The notes beneath the pieces were generated by a model, which saw only the letters and a program-made list of their open reading frames with translations, had not been told where the DNA came from and searched no databases. DNA of 64,000 bases from Notospermus geniculatus (Eukaryota > Nemertea > Pilidiophora > Heteronemertea > Lineidae). Numbering within the stretch: position 1 is the first letter of the stretch; each line of letters begins with the position of its first letter. Positions 46,401 through 58,400 of the stretch are shown in pieces. A program made the position numbers and the translations under genes. The DNA is taken from positions 42,850 to 106,849 of the forward strand of contig NMRB01000714.1 of assembly GCA_002633025.1 (NCBI GenBank), read 5' to 3'.

Positions 46401-49400
46401 ATGATGTCATTCGTAAACATCTACATCATAACACACCGGTATACCAGGATTTTGCACTGAAGTAGTCAACTTCCCCCAGACTTGGGTATATATTCATAGG
46501 CCTAGTAACGACCATTTAGAGGACAAACCTTCCACACAGCCGGCTGACAGGCGTGTCGTGTTGGTGAGTTTTCTGTACCCTGGCAGGCACTCGCATCGGG
46601 CCTTTTCCTTTGTGTCAACGCAATGGGTGTTTGGTCCGCAGGGATTAGGCTTACAATGGTCCACAACTAGAGAGTTAGAAAAGTAAAAACAATATACATG
46701 TACCTCAGTCGAACGCACTGATTCTAGCCCTCGGAGTGGGGATTCTAGCTATGATAGAGGGCAGCACACTGAAACCCAGTCCTACAGAACGGACACCTTT
46801 TGTGTGGGAAATTGATCAGGACTGGGATGTCAGTTTCATTTCAATAGATTTAACCACTAGTGACACCTATTGAGGGAGTGGGCAAGGGTCCCCATTGAGT
46901 TGTCAGGCTGGCCCAGTGGAAACTTCCATGCCTGCCACCAATGAGGTCATGGTTCGATTCTCGGTCAAGCCAATGGATTTACCGGTATATGGTAAAGAGG
47001 CCAATCACTCCTCAACATTGTAGGTTTTCTCTGGGACTCTGGTTTCCTCCTACATTGCATTAATACCGTCCAGTATTGTTTAATGAGTAGCAACAACGCT
47101 AAAGGATGAACAAAAACCGATACTCACCACAGTAGCGTCCATCGCCTTGGAAACCTTTATTACACCGGCATTTATAGCTGCCCACGGTGTTGCTGCACTT
47201 GGCGAAGACATGGCAGTTGGCCGATTTGGTGATACACTCATCTTCGTCTACGAAAGTGAAAATTCGGATGCAAATCTTGAGACAGAAGCCAAAATACGCA
47301 GAAAAGAATGTGTACATTTAGCAGATGTACATATATTTATATTGTAGTGAAGAAGATAACGCACCAGAAAATCGGACTATAGAACTGAAGTTGTTACATG
47401 CGAAGTACATTTATGAAAGCAGGACTTACCAACACAAACACCATTGGTGTCAACACGGTATCCTTTGTCACAATGACACTTCCCGAGCTTCGTGACGCAC
47501 TTCCCATGTTTACCACAGTTACATTTAGGTGGACCTACAGAGAAACAAATTCATCATTAAATCATTCACCCTATCTATATAGACCTAATAATGCTGGAAG
47601 GGGACGAATAAAGTCACACTTAGTAGAAGCTTCATTTTGCCTCAAAATTTGGCATTATGATAGAAGACACCATATCCTGATGCAACTTTTGGATTCCATC
47701 TCCCGTAAACCAATAAATAGTAAACACGTGGCCTTAAGCTTGGCTTGTGTTTGAAGCCCAACCTGCGCAACGCGCTGTGAAATATAAGTCTGACTTAAGC
47801 CACGCTTATGTCGGGATCTACCCAACTCTGGCTTAAGCCAAGGCTGAACAACCAGGCATGTGAAATATAAGTCTGACTTAAGCCACGCTTATGTCGGGAT
47901 CGACCCAACTCTGGCTTAAGCCAAGGCTGAACAACCAGGCATGTGAAATATAAGTCTGACTTAAGCCACGCTTATGTCGGGATCTACCCAACTCTGGCTT
48001 AAGCCAAGGCTGAACAACCGGTCATTGGTATCTCAGTATACTCCATGAGGGCACTCACCATCATATTCACACTTGTTGTTCAAATTTCTCTTGTAATCAC
48101 CCTTACACATACAACGGTAACCTCCCTTTCGGTTTTTATCGGGCACACAAACAGAATTTGGATCTGTACTGCAGGGTCTTGGTGATTTTTTACTCAAACA
48201 TGGATCGTCTGAAAAAAAGATGAGGACATCTAGAGTATTTGATCTGATACATTCATTGGGCAATACTGCACGCCATCGCCACAATGACAGGGCTTGCCTT
48301 TTGAGGCGCACAATTGCGCTTGTGCACCATGGCGCACCAAAAATCACGCCGAGGGGCACAAAAACCACGTGCCTAGCACTCAAAAAAGTTGAAATTCTGC
48401 GCACCTTGCAAATATGTACTGTTGACAGATGTAATTAAATGAGAGAGTGTGGTAATGAATGTTAAAAGTGTTCATAGTTAGTGGTATGGCCTGAAGATGG
48501 CATTTCAATCGCTCAGTTTGGTATAACCCGAGGGCACAAGACCACCATGAGTCACAATCTCGTACCCAGAGATTCGTTACGTACAGGCCGAGGTTGTAGG
48601 TCGCTCCACTAATCTCTTGAGACGGCTACGGACTACTCCGAGGTTTCCAAGACAGGTGTGTTACAAACTGCGCATGAATACATACTAATTTTTGACCGTT
48701 TCACCTCCTCAAGTTTACGCCGCGCTCCAAGTAGTGCTTTGTTATTTCCTCAATAAATACAACAGATCCCTCATGAAAGACTTTCCAAGGACATTTTTGT
48801 GTGTAATATTTTATACTGCAATTATTTGAATGCATCTGTGGTCAAAAGTTGGTCTAAAATCGTACGATGCCACAAATCGCACTTAAAGCCCCACAGTATT
48901 GAATTTTACGATATTTTCAAAAAGTTAGGAGAGTGCACATAGAGGTCCCATAGCCTCCTGAAGGTCCCCAAAATGCTTGCCTGATACGCACTTTACAGAA
49001 TCAAGGCATAGTTTTCAGCACGCATTGGAAAAAACTGCAGGGAGAGCTCTAATGTATTCTGACAGAGCGTAGTACATTTTACACTAGGCTGACATCGTGA
49101 CGTCGTGCGAGAATCGTGGCGATGATTTGCGTTTTTCACATTCAATACAGTGGGGCTTTAAGACGTGAAATAGCCAGCCGTCTCCAGAGATTAGTGGAGC
49201 GACCTAAAACCTTGGCCCGAGCCTACGAATCTCTGGGTACGAGATAAACCATCGTGTTGATGTGACCGAGTGGGTGCCAACTGTTTTATCGCAACTCGCC
49301 CATGTCCCCTGTCAGTCGGAGGCACCACGCTCATTTTTGGATTTCTCAACAGAAGGCGACCGGGCACCATGCTCATTCGCTAAAGCTAGCAGCCCACATC

Positions 49401-52400
49401 ACCACTTTTGTTGCTCGTACAGGCAATTTTCGTGGTCGGCAATTTTTGTGGTGGTTGCTGGTTTACAACAGACGTCACCACTCAGTGGTCTCGTGTGCTA
49501 CTGATGGCCACACATCACCACAACTGGCAACTACGAGCAATTGAAATCAAACCGGTTTCATTTTCGGCAACTTGTGGCGACTCGCGGTCACCACACAGAA
49601 TTTCCGTGGTGAGTGGTCGTTGCCGGCCACAGCGCACTTGGCCATTTTCGTGGTGACCACGAAATTTGCCTGTATGAGGAACGAAAGTGGTGACGTGTGC
49701 TGCAGGCTTCATGGAGGGGTTACGTTGGGTTATTTTGTAAGGACAGGCTGTTCTCTTTACTTGACTTGACCTGAGGGCAGAACAGACTCGGAGATATCAG
49801 GCCCTGGATGCCGCTGTCACCTTTATCATACTGTGACCCCCTCACGGGTTCATAAATACCGAGATCAGTAGCGGCTGTTGTCCATCAACACCTCAAATGC
49901 AGAAAATGAAATGAAATGGTCCATGGACCATGTGCTCACCTGTGTGAACGTACCAGAAGAACAAATCACAAACGTAAAATCGAAATGCTCCAGGCTGTGA
50001 GTTCCAGGGTCATGATTTACGGTCAAAATTTCAAGGTCAAAACATTCTAGCTTGAGAATTTATGACGTCGATTTTCCAAGGCGGCTGCCAGACTACTCCG
50101 AGGTTTCCAAGACAGGTGTGTTACAAACTGCGCATGAATACATACTAATTTTTGACCGTTTCACCTCCTCAAGTTTACGCCGAGCTCCAAGTAGTGCTTT
50201 GTTATTTCCTTAATAAATACAACAGATTGCTCATGAAAGACTTTCTAAGGACATTTTTGTGTGTAATATTTTATACTGCAATTATTTGAATGCATCTGTG
50301 CTCAAAAGTTGGTATAAAATCGCACGATGCCACAAATCACACGTAAGGCGTGAAAATGCCAGCCGTCTCCAGAGATAAGTGGAGCGGTATCCAGTAAATT
50401 AGACAAAAGTAAATTAGACAACGGTATTTTAGATGAAGTAAATTTGACAATGGTAAATTAGACAATAATCATTTAAGACAATGGTAAATTAGACAATGAT
50501 AATCTAGACAATGGTCATTTTAGACAATGGTAAATTAGACAATGGTAAACTAGACATACGGATAGGTAAATTAGACAATATCATGGTTTTTTGCCATTGT
50601 CTAATTTACTTTGTCTAAAATACCGTTGTCTAATTTACCCGGAGTCGGTGGAGTAACCTACAACCTTGGCCCGAGCCTACGTATCACTGGGTACGAGATT
50701 GCAAGAGTCACATAAACCATCGTGTTGACGTGACCGAGTGGGCGCCAACTGTTTTATCGCAACTCGCCCATGTCCCCTGTCAGTCGGAGGCACCACGCTC
50801 ATTTTTGGATTTCTCAACAGACGGCGACCGGGCACCATGCTCATTCGCTAAAGCTAGCAGCCCACATCACCACTTTCGTTGCTCGTACAGGCAATTTTCG
50901 TGGTCGGCAATTTTTGTGGTGGTTGCCGGTTTACAGCAGACGTCACCACTCAGTGGTCTCGTGTGCTGCTGATGGCCACACATCACCACAACTGGCAACT
51001 ACGAGCAATTGAAATCAAACCGGTTTGATTTTCGGCAACTTGTGGCAACTCGTGGTCACCACACAGAATTTCCGTGGTGAGTGGTCGTTGCCGGCCACAG
51101 CACACGTGGCCATTTTCGTGGCGACCACGAAATTTGCCTGTATGAGGAACGAAAGTGGTGACGTGTGCTGCAGGCTTCATGGATGGGTTAGGTTGGGTTA
51201 TTTTGTAAGGACAGGCTGTTCTCTTTACTTGACTTGACCTGAGGGCAGAACAGACTCGGAGATATCAGGCCCTGGATGCCGCTGTCACCTTTATCATACT
51301 GTGACCCCCGCACGGGTTCATAAATACCGAGATCAGTAGCGGCTGTTGTCCATCAACACCTCAAATGCAGAAAATGAAAAAAGTGTTGATTGGTCACTCA
51401 CAATCAACAAAAGAGCAATGACTGATTTTCATCCAATCAATGCATTTTCATTGGCTGCCTTTCAGCCAATAACGTGACTATGGACGACAGGTGTTACCAA
51501 TCTCAGTATTTTCCTAGCAATGAGATCGGGATTCTATCAAAGACGAAAAAAACATATCTCACCATCTGCGCAGAAGCCGTTGATAGGAACAATACCGGTA
51601 GCCTTTTTGCATTCGCATCTGAATCCAGGATTCCTGTTTTCGCACACACCATTTCGGGCTTCACACTGTGCTCGTATCTTTGAACCTGCTTTGCATTCAT
51701 CTACATCTGAAAACATCAAACATTTACTTATAAAAAATAATATAGTGCCTTCCCATCATTACCCTAGCTAAAGCAGGCCTTTCCGTTTGACGGGTGCTAT
51801 GTGCATGCGGCTGGCAAACAATAGAATTTCTATTGTTTGTGAGGCGCATGCACATTTTAGCGGTGGTCGCTTTCTCTATCGGTCCGCCTGTGCTGGTGGT
51901 CACTTTCTCTATCGGTCCGCCTGAGGTGGTGGTCACTTTCTCTATCAGTCCGCCTGAGGTGGTGGTCACTTTCTCTATCGGTCCGCCTGAGGTGGTGGTC
52001 ACTTTCTCTATCGGTCCGCCTGAGGTGGTGGTCACTTTCTCTATTATATGGTCCATTGATCAGGCCTACTGAGGCCATAACACGTCCGAATTTGTTATGT
52101 CATCTTGGGGTATAAATTCCTTAAGCAAGACCACGTCGTTACTCTACTCGTGGCCGCTCTGTGTCCGCTACCAGAGCGTTGGTTCTCCGCCGGGATGGCG
52201 TACGCACAGTACTGAGCAAACGTAGAGTCACTAGGCTTCATAATTTCCGAACGAATGTAAGTACGTTGCCGTAGGTCTACTTCAAATTTCCTCGCTCTTT
52301 CCTGAGTTTGTTGGTATGTTACGACAAATTCTTAGGTCTTCTTATCTTTTGCAGGACACGACTGTACCTATATGGTTTCCATACACTGAAACTTCATGTA

Positions 52401-55400
52401 CATCCGCTTGTGAACCCTACTGTCAGCTGACGATATACGTTTACCAGAAAAAAACCTATAATCCTGTGGCACGCCTCGTTCGTGACAAACGGTCTCGGAG
52501 GAGATATCACTTCTGGACGGACAGCCGGACAGACTGACGGCAGAGGATAAAACAGTATCACTTTTTTTGAAAAGCGGGAAGATAATTAGTTTAAAACTCA
52601 CCTTCACATTTCCCATTTTTTTCAATGTAGCCTGACACACAGACGCATACGGCTTCCTTTCTAGATGCGTACATAGTTCTCTTTATCATACACTTTTTAA
52701 GGAACGGACATTTCTTTTTTTTACATGCGGGATCTGAAAAATGAACAGGAAATTGTCATTTTGTTATCCCTTTGCGGAGTATGCTACTGCTTCAAGATTT
52801 GGTATGGACCCAGGGCTCGAAAATACCACCACTGTTCATTCCACATCCCAGTGGCGCAAGGTTTATGCCCGATATCTCCGCAACGGCTGGGTCAAATTTG
52901 TCATACCATACATCAATTGACTTGTCTTTTTTGTCCTCTGCCTACAGTTTTTTCACTGATATAAAACGAAAAGTCGTCTCCAAATTTTGCAAATTTTCTT
53001 GTAGAGATTACAGAAAATATCTCGCTTTCAAGCCCTTGTAATCTCTACAAGAAAGTGCCTGAAGAAGACCCCGGTTGGGGTCGAAAATTTGTGAAATTTG
53101 GAGACGGGTATAATAAAATGGTGGTGAAATGTCTGTACCCGGTAGTACCGGGAACACAGAATTTTTCAAGGCAAAACCACGTCTGCACTGGTGGTGCCAT
53201 CTGACAGATTTTCTGTGAACTAAGTCTAACACTTCTCCTACAGCTTCTGGGGGTCGTTCGAGTGTGTACTCGAATCCGTTTCGGAATGGGAGGGGTGCAA
53301 AGTCGCGAAGTGGGGCGTTCTGGGTGCATTTTCCGGGGACAGTAAAAGGGTTAATCAAAATGAACAGTCCAAACTCACATGGCTGACAAGAGTTAAACCA
53401 TTCACTTACCGTCAATTCTCTCACAAAACCCAGTGGTGGGATGTTCCTTGTAGCCAAATTTGCATATACATTTTACCACGCTCCACCAGAAGCTATCACA
53501 CATCTCTGATTGTAACCCAAGCAGAGATGTTTGCCGTTCGAACACGGGTCAATGGCTGAAAAAAATACATCGTGACAATCACTCTAGCCACTAAGAAATC
53601 GATTCTATCGCCCTGAATGATGGCAACATTCCACGGGCACAGATGACGTCAACGTCACGTCAGACATCAAACAACAATGACTTTATGTCATTGGTTTGCG
53701 CTTGTCAATGAAGACAAACAAGAGGCCCATGGGCCTTGTCCTCAGCTGACTATGACCTGCTAACTCAAAAAGTTGTAACAGGGGAAAAGAGGACAAGTAT
53801 GTGTACAAATTATTCACCTATTGGTAGCACTATGATTTTCGGGTTATGCCACCTGGTGGCCATATTGGATGTCCAAGCGGGCTGAAACTTAATGTGCACA
53901 TATAGATAATTATCTAGAGGGAGCCACACATCAAATTTGAGCACTCTGGAAGTCATTCCTGAGTTATAGCACTTTGATGATTTTCAGGTTATGGCACCTG
54001 GTGGCTATATTGGAAGTCAAATCAGGTCGAAAATTGAGATGCACCTAAAGGTCATCTAGAGGGAGGTACATGTCATGTTTGAGCATTCCGGGTCAAGCCG
54101 TCCCTGAGTTATAGCACTTGGATGATTTTCAGGTTACGCCACCTGGCGGCCAAATTGGATGTCCGATTGGGCCGAAACTCGGTATTTTTGAAGGTACCCC
54201 TCTAATACATAATTATGCAAGATACAAAGACGCTCGGTGAAATAATGAAGAACTGTGGCAGGTTCGTTACTTTTGTCAAACTTTGACCTCTGTGACCTTG
54301 AAAAGTAGGTCAAATCAACAACCCGTTAAATATGTTATGTGTCCTAATTAGATACACCTATGATAAAAATTTGGAGATGATCCAGTCATTAGTCCAGGAG
54401 TTATTGCACTTTTTGTGTTTTTGGTTTTGGCCACACGCTCCACCAGAAGCTATCACACATCTCTGATTGTAACCCAAGCAGAGATGTTTGCCGTTCGAAC
54501 ACGGGTCAATGGCTGAAAAAAATACATTGTGACAATCACTCTAGCCACTAAGAAATCGATTCTATCGCCCTGAATGATGGCAACATTCCACGGGCACAGA
54601 TGACGTCAATGTCACGTCAGACATCAAACAACAATGACTTCATGTCATTGGTTTGCGCTTGTCAATGAAGACAAACAAGAGGCCCATGGGCCTTGTGCTC
54701 AGCTGACTATGACCTGCTAACTCAAAAAGTTGTAACAGGGGAAAAGAGGACATAAGTATGTGTACGAATTATTCACCTATTGGTAGCACTATGATTTTTG
54801 GGTTATGCCACCTGGTGGCCATATTGGATGTCCAAGCGGGCTGAAACTTAATGTACACATATAGATAATTATCTAGAGGGAGCCACACATCAAATTTGAG
54901 CACTCTGGAAGTCATTCCTGAGTTATAGCACTTTGATGATTTTCAGGTTATGGCACCTGGTGGCCATATTGGAAGTCAAATCAGGTCGAAATTTGAGATG
55001 CACCTAAAGGTCATCTAGAGGGAGGTACATGTCATGTTTGAGCATTCCGGGTCAAGCCGTCCCTGAGTTATAGCACTTGGATGATTTTCAGGTTAGGCCA
55101 CCTGGCGGCCAAATTGGATGTCCAATCGGGCCGAAACTCGGTAGTTTTGAAGGTACCCCTCTAATACATAATTATGCAAGATACGAAGACGCTCGGTGAA
55201 ATAATGAAGAACTGTGGCAGGTTCGTTACTTTTGTCAAACTTTGACCTCTGTGACCTTGAAAAGTAGGTCAAATCAAAAACCCGTTATATATGTTATGTG
55301 TCCTAATTAGATACCCCTATGATAAAAATTTGGAAACGATCCAGTCATTAGTCCAGGAGTTATTGCACTTTTTGTGTTTTCAGTTTTGGCCACCTGGAGG

Positions 55401-58400
55401 CCAAGCCAAGAATCGAATCGGACCGAAACTTGGTGTCATAGGTCATCTGACCTAGGGGTATATATGTACCAAGTTTCAGGGCCCGGTTGCACAAAACTCA
55501 TGTTAGCGCTAACTTGGTGTTAGCGCTAACTTTATGTTAAATGACGTAAAAAGGCAAAGGATTTTTACGTTAGCGCTATCGTGAGTTTTGTGCAACCGGG
55601 CCCTGATCAATAGCTCCAGTGGTTACAAAACGTGCCCTACTAACGGACGACGAGGACGGACACCGCAGGACAATAAAAGCTCACGGATGAGCTAATAAGC
55701 CTGACTTGAGCCACACTTATCGACATAATTCCGACTTGAGCCAAGGCTGAACAACCAGGCATGTGAAATATAAGTCTGGCTTAAGCCACGCTTATGTCGG
55801 GATCAACCCAACTCTGGCTTAAGCCACGGCTGAACAACCGGGCATAAATCTTGCTCAATCCTTACCAACACACATTTTCTTCCTGGACCACCAGCCGACG
55901 GACACCCACTTCTCTACAAAACCTACGTTGCACACACAAGAATAACCCTGGTTGTGATTGATACATCTCTTATTCTTATCCCTACACGGGTTTGGGCCCT
56001 GGCATTCATCCTTATCTGTAAGGGAAAGGAAAGAGTCATCAAGCAATCAATGGGCCAATCAATCAACCAATCAATCAATAGACGATATCACTCCAAAAGA
56101 GCGCAGCACCTGACGGGTCAGCGTCATGACGTCCCGCACGTCATTTCTGAATGCATGACGTGACTCGAAAAAAAATCCAGTTGTTTCAGCGATCATGACG
56201 TCGTGAAACAATCTGATTTTTTTCGTCTCGCCTCAAAACATCATGAATGACGTGCGGGACGTCTTGGACGCTGTCCCGTCAGGTGCTGCACTTTTTTAGA
56301 GGAATATCCTGTATTGGTCCGCGATTGACCTGTCCATCCATCCGTCAATCAGTTGGTCAGTCAGTCAGTCAGCCGTTTAAAGGTTACCTGAAAGGGTTTC
56401 ATCCACTTCTGGTTTTCTGCGTAATGCTGTAGAGCATTAATCAGGCAGCATGAAACTGAAAACCGCATGAAAATCGGATCACCCATTTCCAAGTTATGGG
56501 ATGACTACACACCCTGACAACGTCAGGCAGCAGAGAACAGCACATTTGATGTCATTAGATTTTTTAAACAAATAAAAAACATTAAAATAACTCATTTAAC
56601 TTGGGCAGTTGGGTGTAGTTTTGATGTATTTTTCTTGTTCAGACAGTCATTCTGCAATTATTTCTTTATGGATTCTGAGGGCAATATTTGAATTTCTGGA
56701 TAGCACGTTTGACTCATGAACCCACCGCCTGGACAACCATGGATACCAAGTTTTTTGGTTGTCATGATGAAACAACATCTTAAATTTGGTATAACACTTT
56801 AATTAATGGTCCAATCTTCATGCAACGTTCACTGAATGGGATACCCGCGTGACAAACTTTGCTACGCGGTGGCGATGTGATCGATTGACCCGTCGCGACG
56901 TCATTTTATGTGCTGACGTTGCGTCATGAAAAAGTGACCTGTACATTTTTCTACAGGAAAAATGAGACAAAAACGTTGCTTTTATCGCCAACCTATCTCC
57001 TCATTTTAAGGAAAAAAGCAAGGAGATTTAAGAAATTTTCATCTGCTACAGGATGATGTAAGTTTACTGCCAGGCGACCAACAGAAACGGGTTATTTTCA
57101 CTCTAGAAATAAATGGAAATAACGTTAGAANGGATGTCCGATCGGACCGAAACTCGGTAGTTTTGAAGGTACCCCTCTAATACATGTTTATGCAAGATAT
57201 GAAGATGCTCGGTGAAATAATGAGGACTTGTGGCAAGTTCGTCACTTTTGTCGAACTTTGACCTCTGTGACCTTGAAAAGTAGGTCAAATCAAAAACCCG
57301 TTATATATGTTATGTATCCTAATTAGACACACCTATGATAAAAATTTGGAGACGATCCAGTCATTAGTTCAGGAGTTATTGCACTTTTTGTGTTTTTGGT
57401 TTTGGCCACCTGGAGGCCAAGCCAAGAATCGAATCGGACCGAAACTTGGTGTCATAGGTCATCTGACCTAGGGGTATATATGTACCAAGTTTCAGATCAA
57501 TAGCTCCAGCGGTTACGAAACGTGCCCTGCTAACGGACGCCGGACGACGACGACGACGGACGACGGACACCGCAGGATGGTAAAAGCTCACGAGTGAGCT
57601 AAAAAAGGAACTTCGGGTGCATCGATCGCAGCGCCGCGTCGTGACGTTAGTTCCGCGGGTACCTCATTGTTTTTTACTCAAACCACTTTTCTCATAAAAA
57701 ATTCTTGAAATGCCTTTCAGGTGTCCTTTAATCACTAAATCAATCTATCTATCCAGCTATCGCTCGCAGAATCCATTGTTCAGTGGATCAACGGATCAGT
57801 GGATTAAGGGATCAGTGGATCAACGGATCAGTGGATCAACGGATCAGTGGATCAACGGATCAGTGGATCAACGGATCAGTGGATCAACGGATCAGTGGAT
57901 CAACGGATCAGTGGATCAACAGATCAACGGATCAGTGGATCAACGGATCAGTGGATCAACGGATCAGTGGATCAACGGATCAGTGGATCAACGAATCAGT
58001 GGATCAACGGATCAGTGGATCAACGGATCAGTGGATCAACGAATCAGTGGATCAACGGATCAGTGGATCAACGGATAAGTGGATCAACGGATCAGTGGAT
58101 CAACGGATCAGTGAATCAACGGATCAGTGGATCAACGGATCAGTGGATCAACGGATCAGTGGATCAACGGATCAGTGGATCAACGGATCAATGGATCAGT
58201 GGATCAAGTGATGATGACGGTGATGTGATGATGATGGACTTACCTATACAGTTCTGATTCTCCATGTCCAACTCTTTCCTCGGATCCATGCAGACACATC
58301 CTGCCTGGTTGTCCCTACATTCAGCGCCATAACCACAAACTTGGCCGCCCTTGCATGGTGGCGTGGCTGGAGTCAACAAAACAAAGGTGTTGGGTAAACA

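Noticed and set aside
47740-48022. CRISPR-like repeat array
   Set aside because: Three 82-bp units are directly adjacent with no unique spacers, in an animal intron.
51724-52078. Periodic ORFs on both strands ([22 protein letters not shown])
   Set aside because: 33-bp tandem repeats give in-frame periodicity. No start context, splice site or homology was recognised.
57710-58257. Three overlapping long ORFs rich in [11 protein letters not shown]-type repeats
   Set aside because: They are the three frames of a 16-bp minisatellite without stop codons, with no flanking exon signals, inside an intron of the minus-strand gene.
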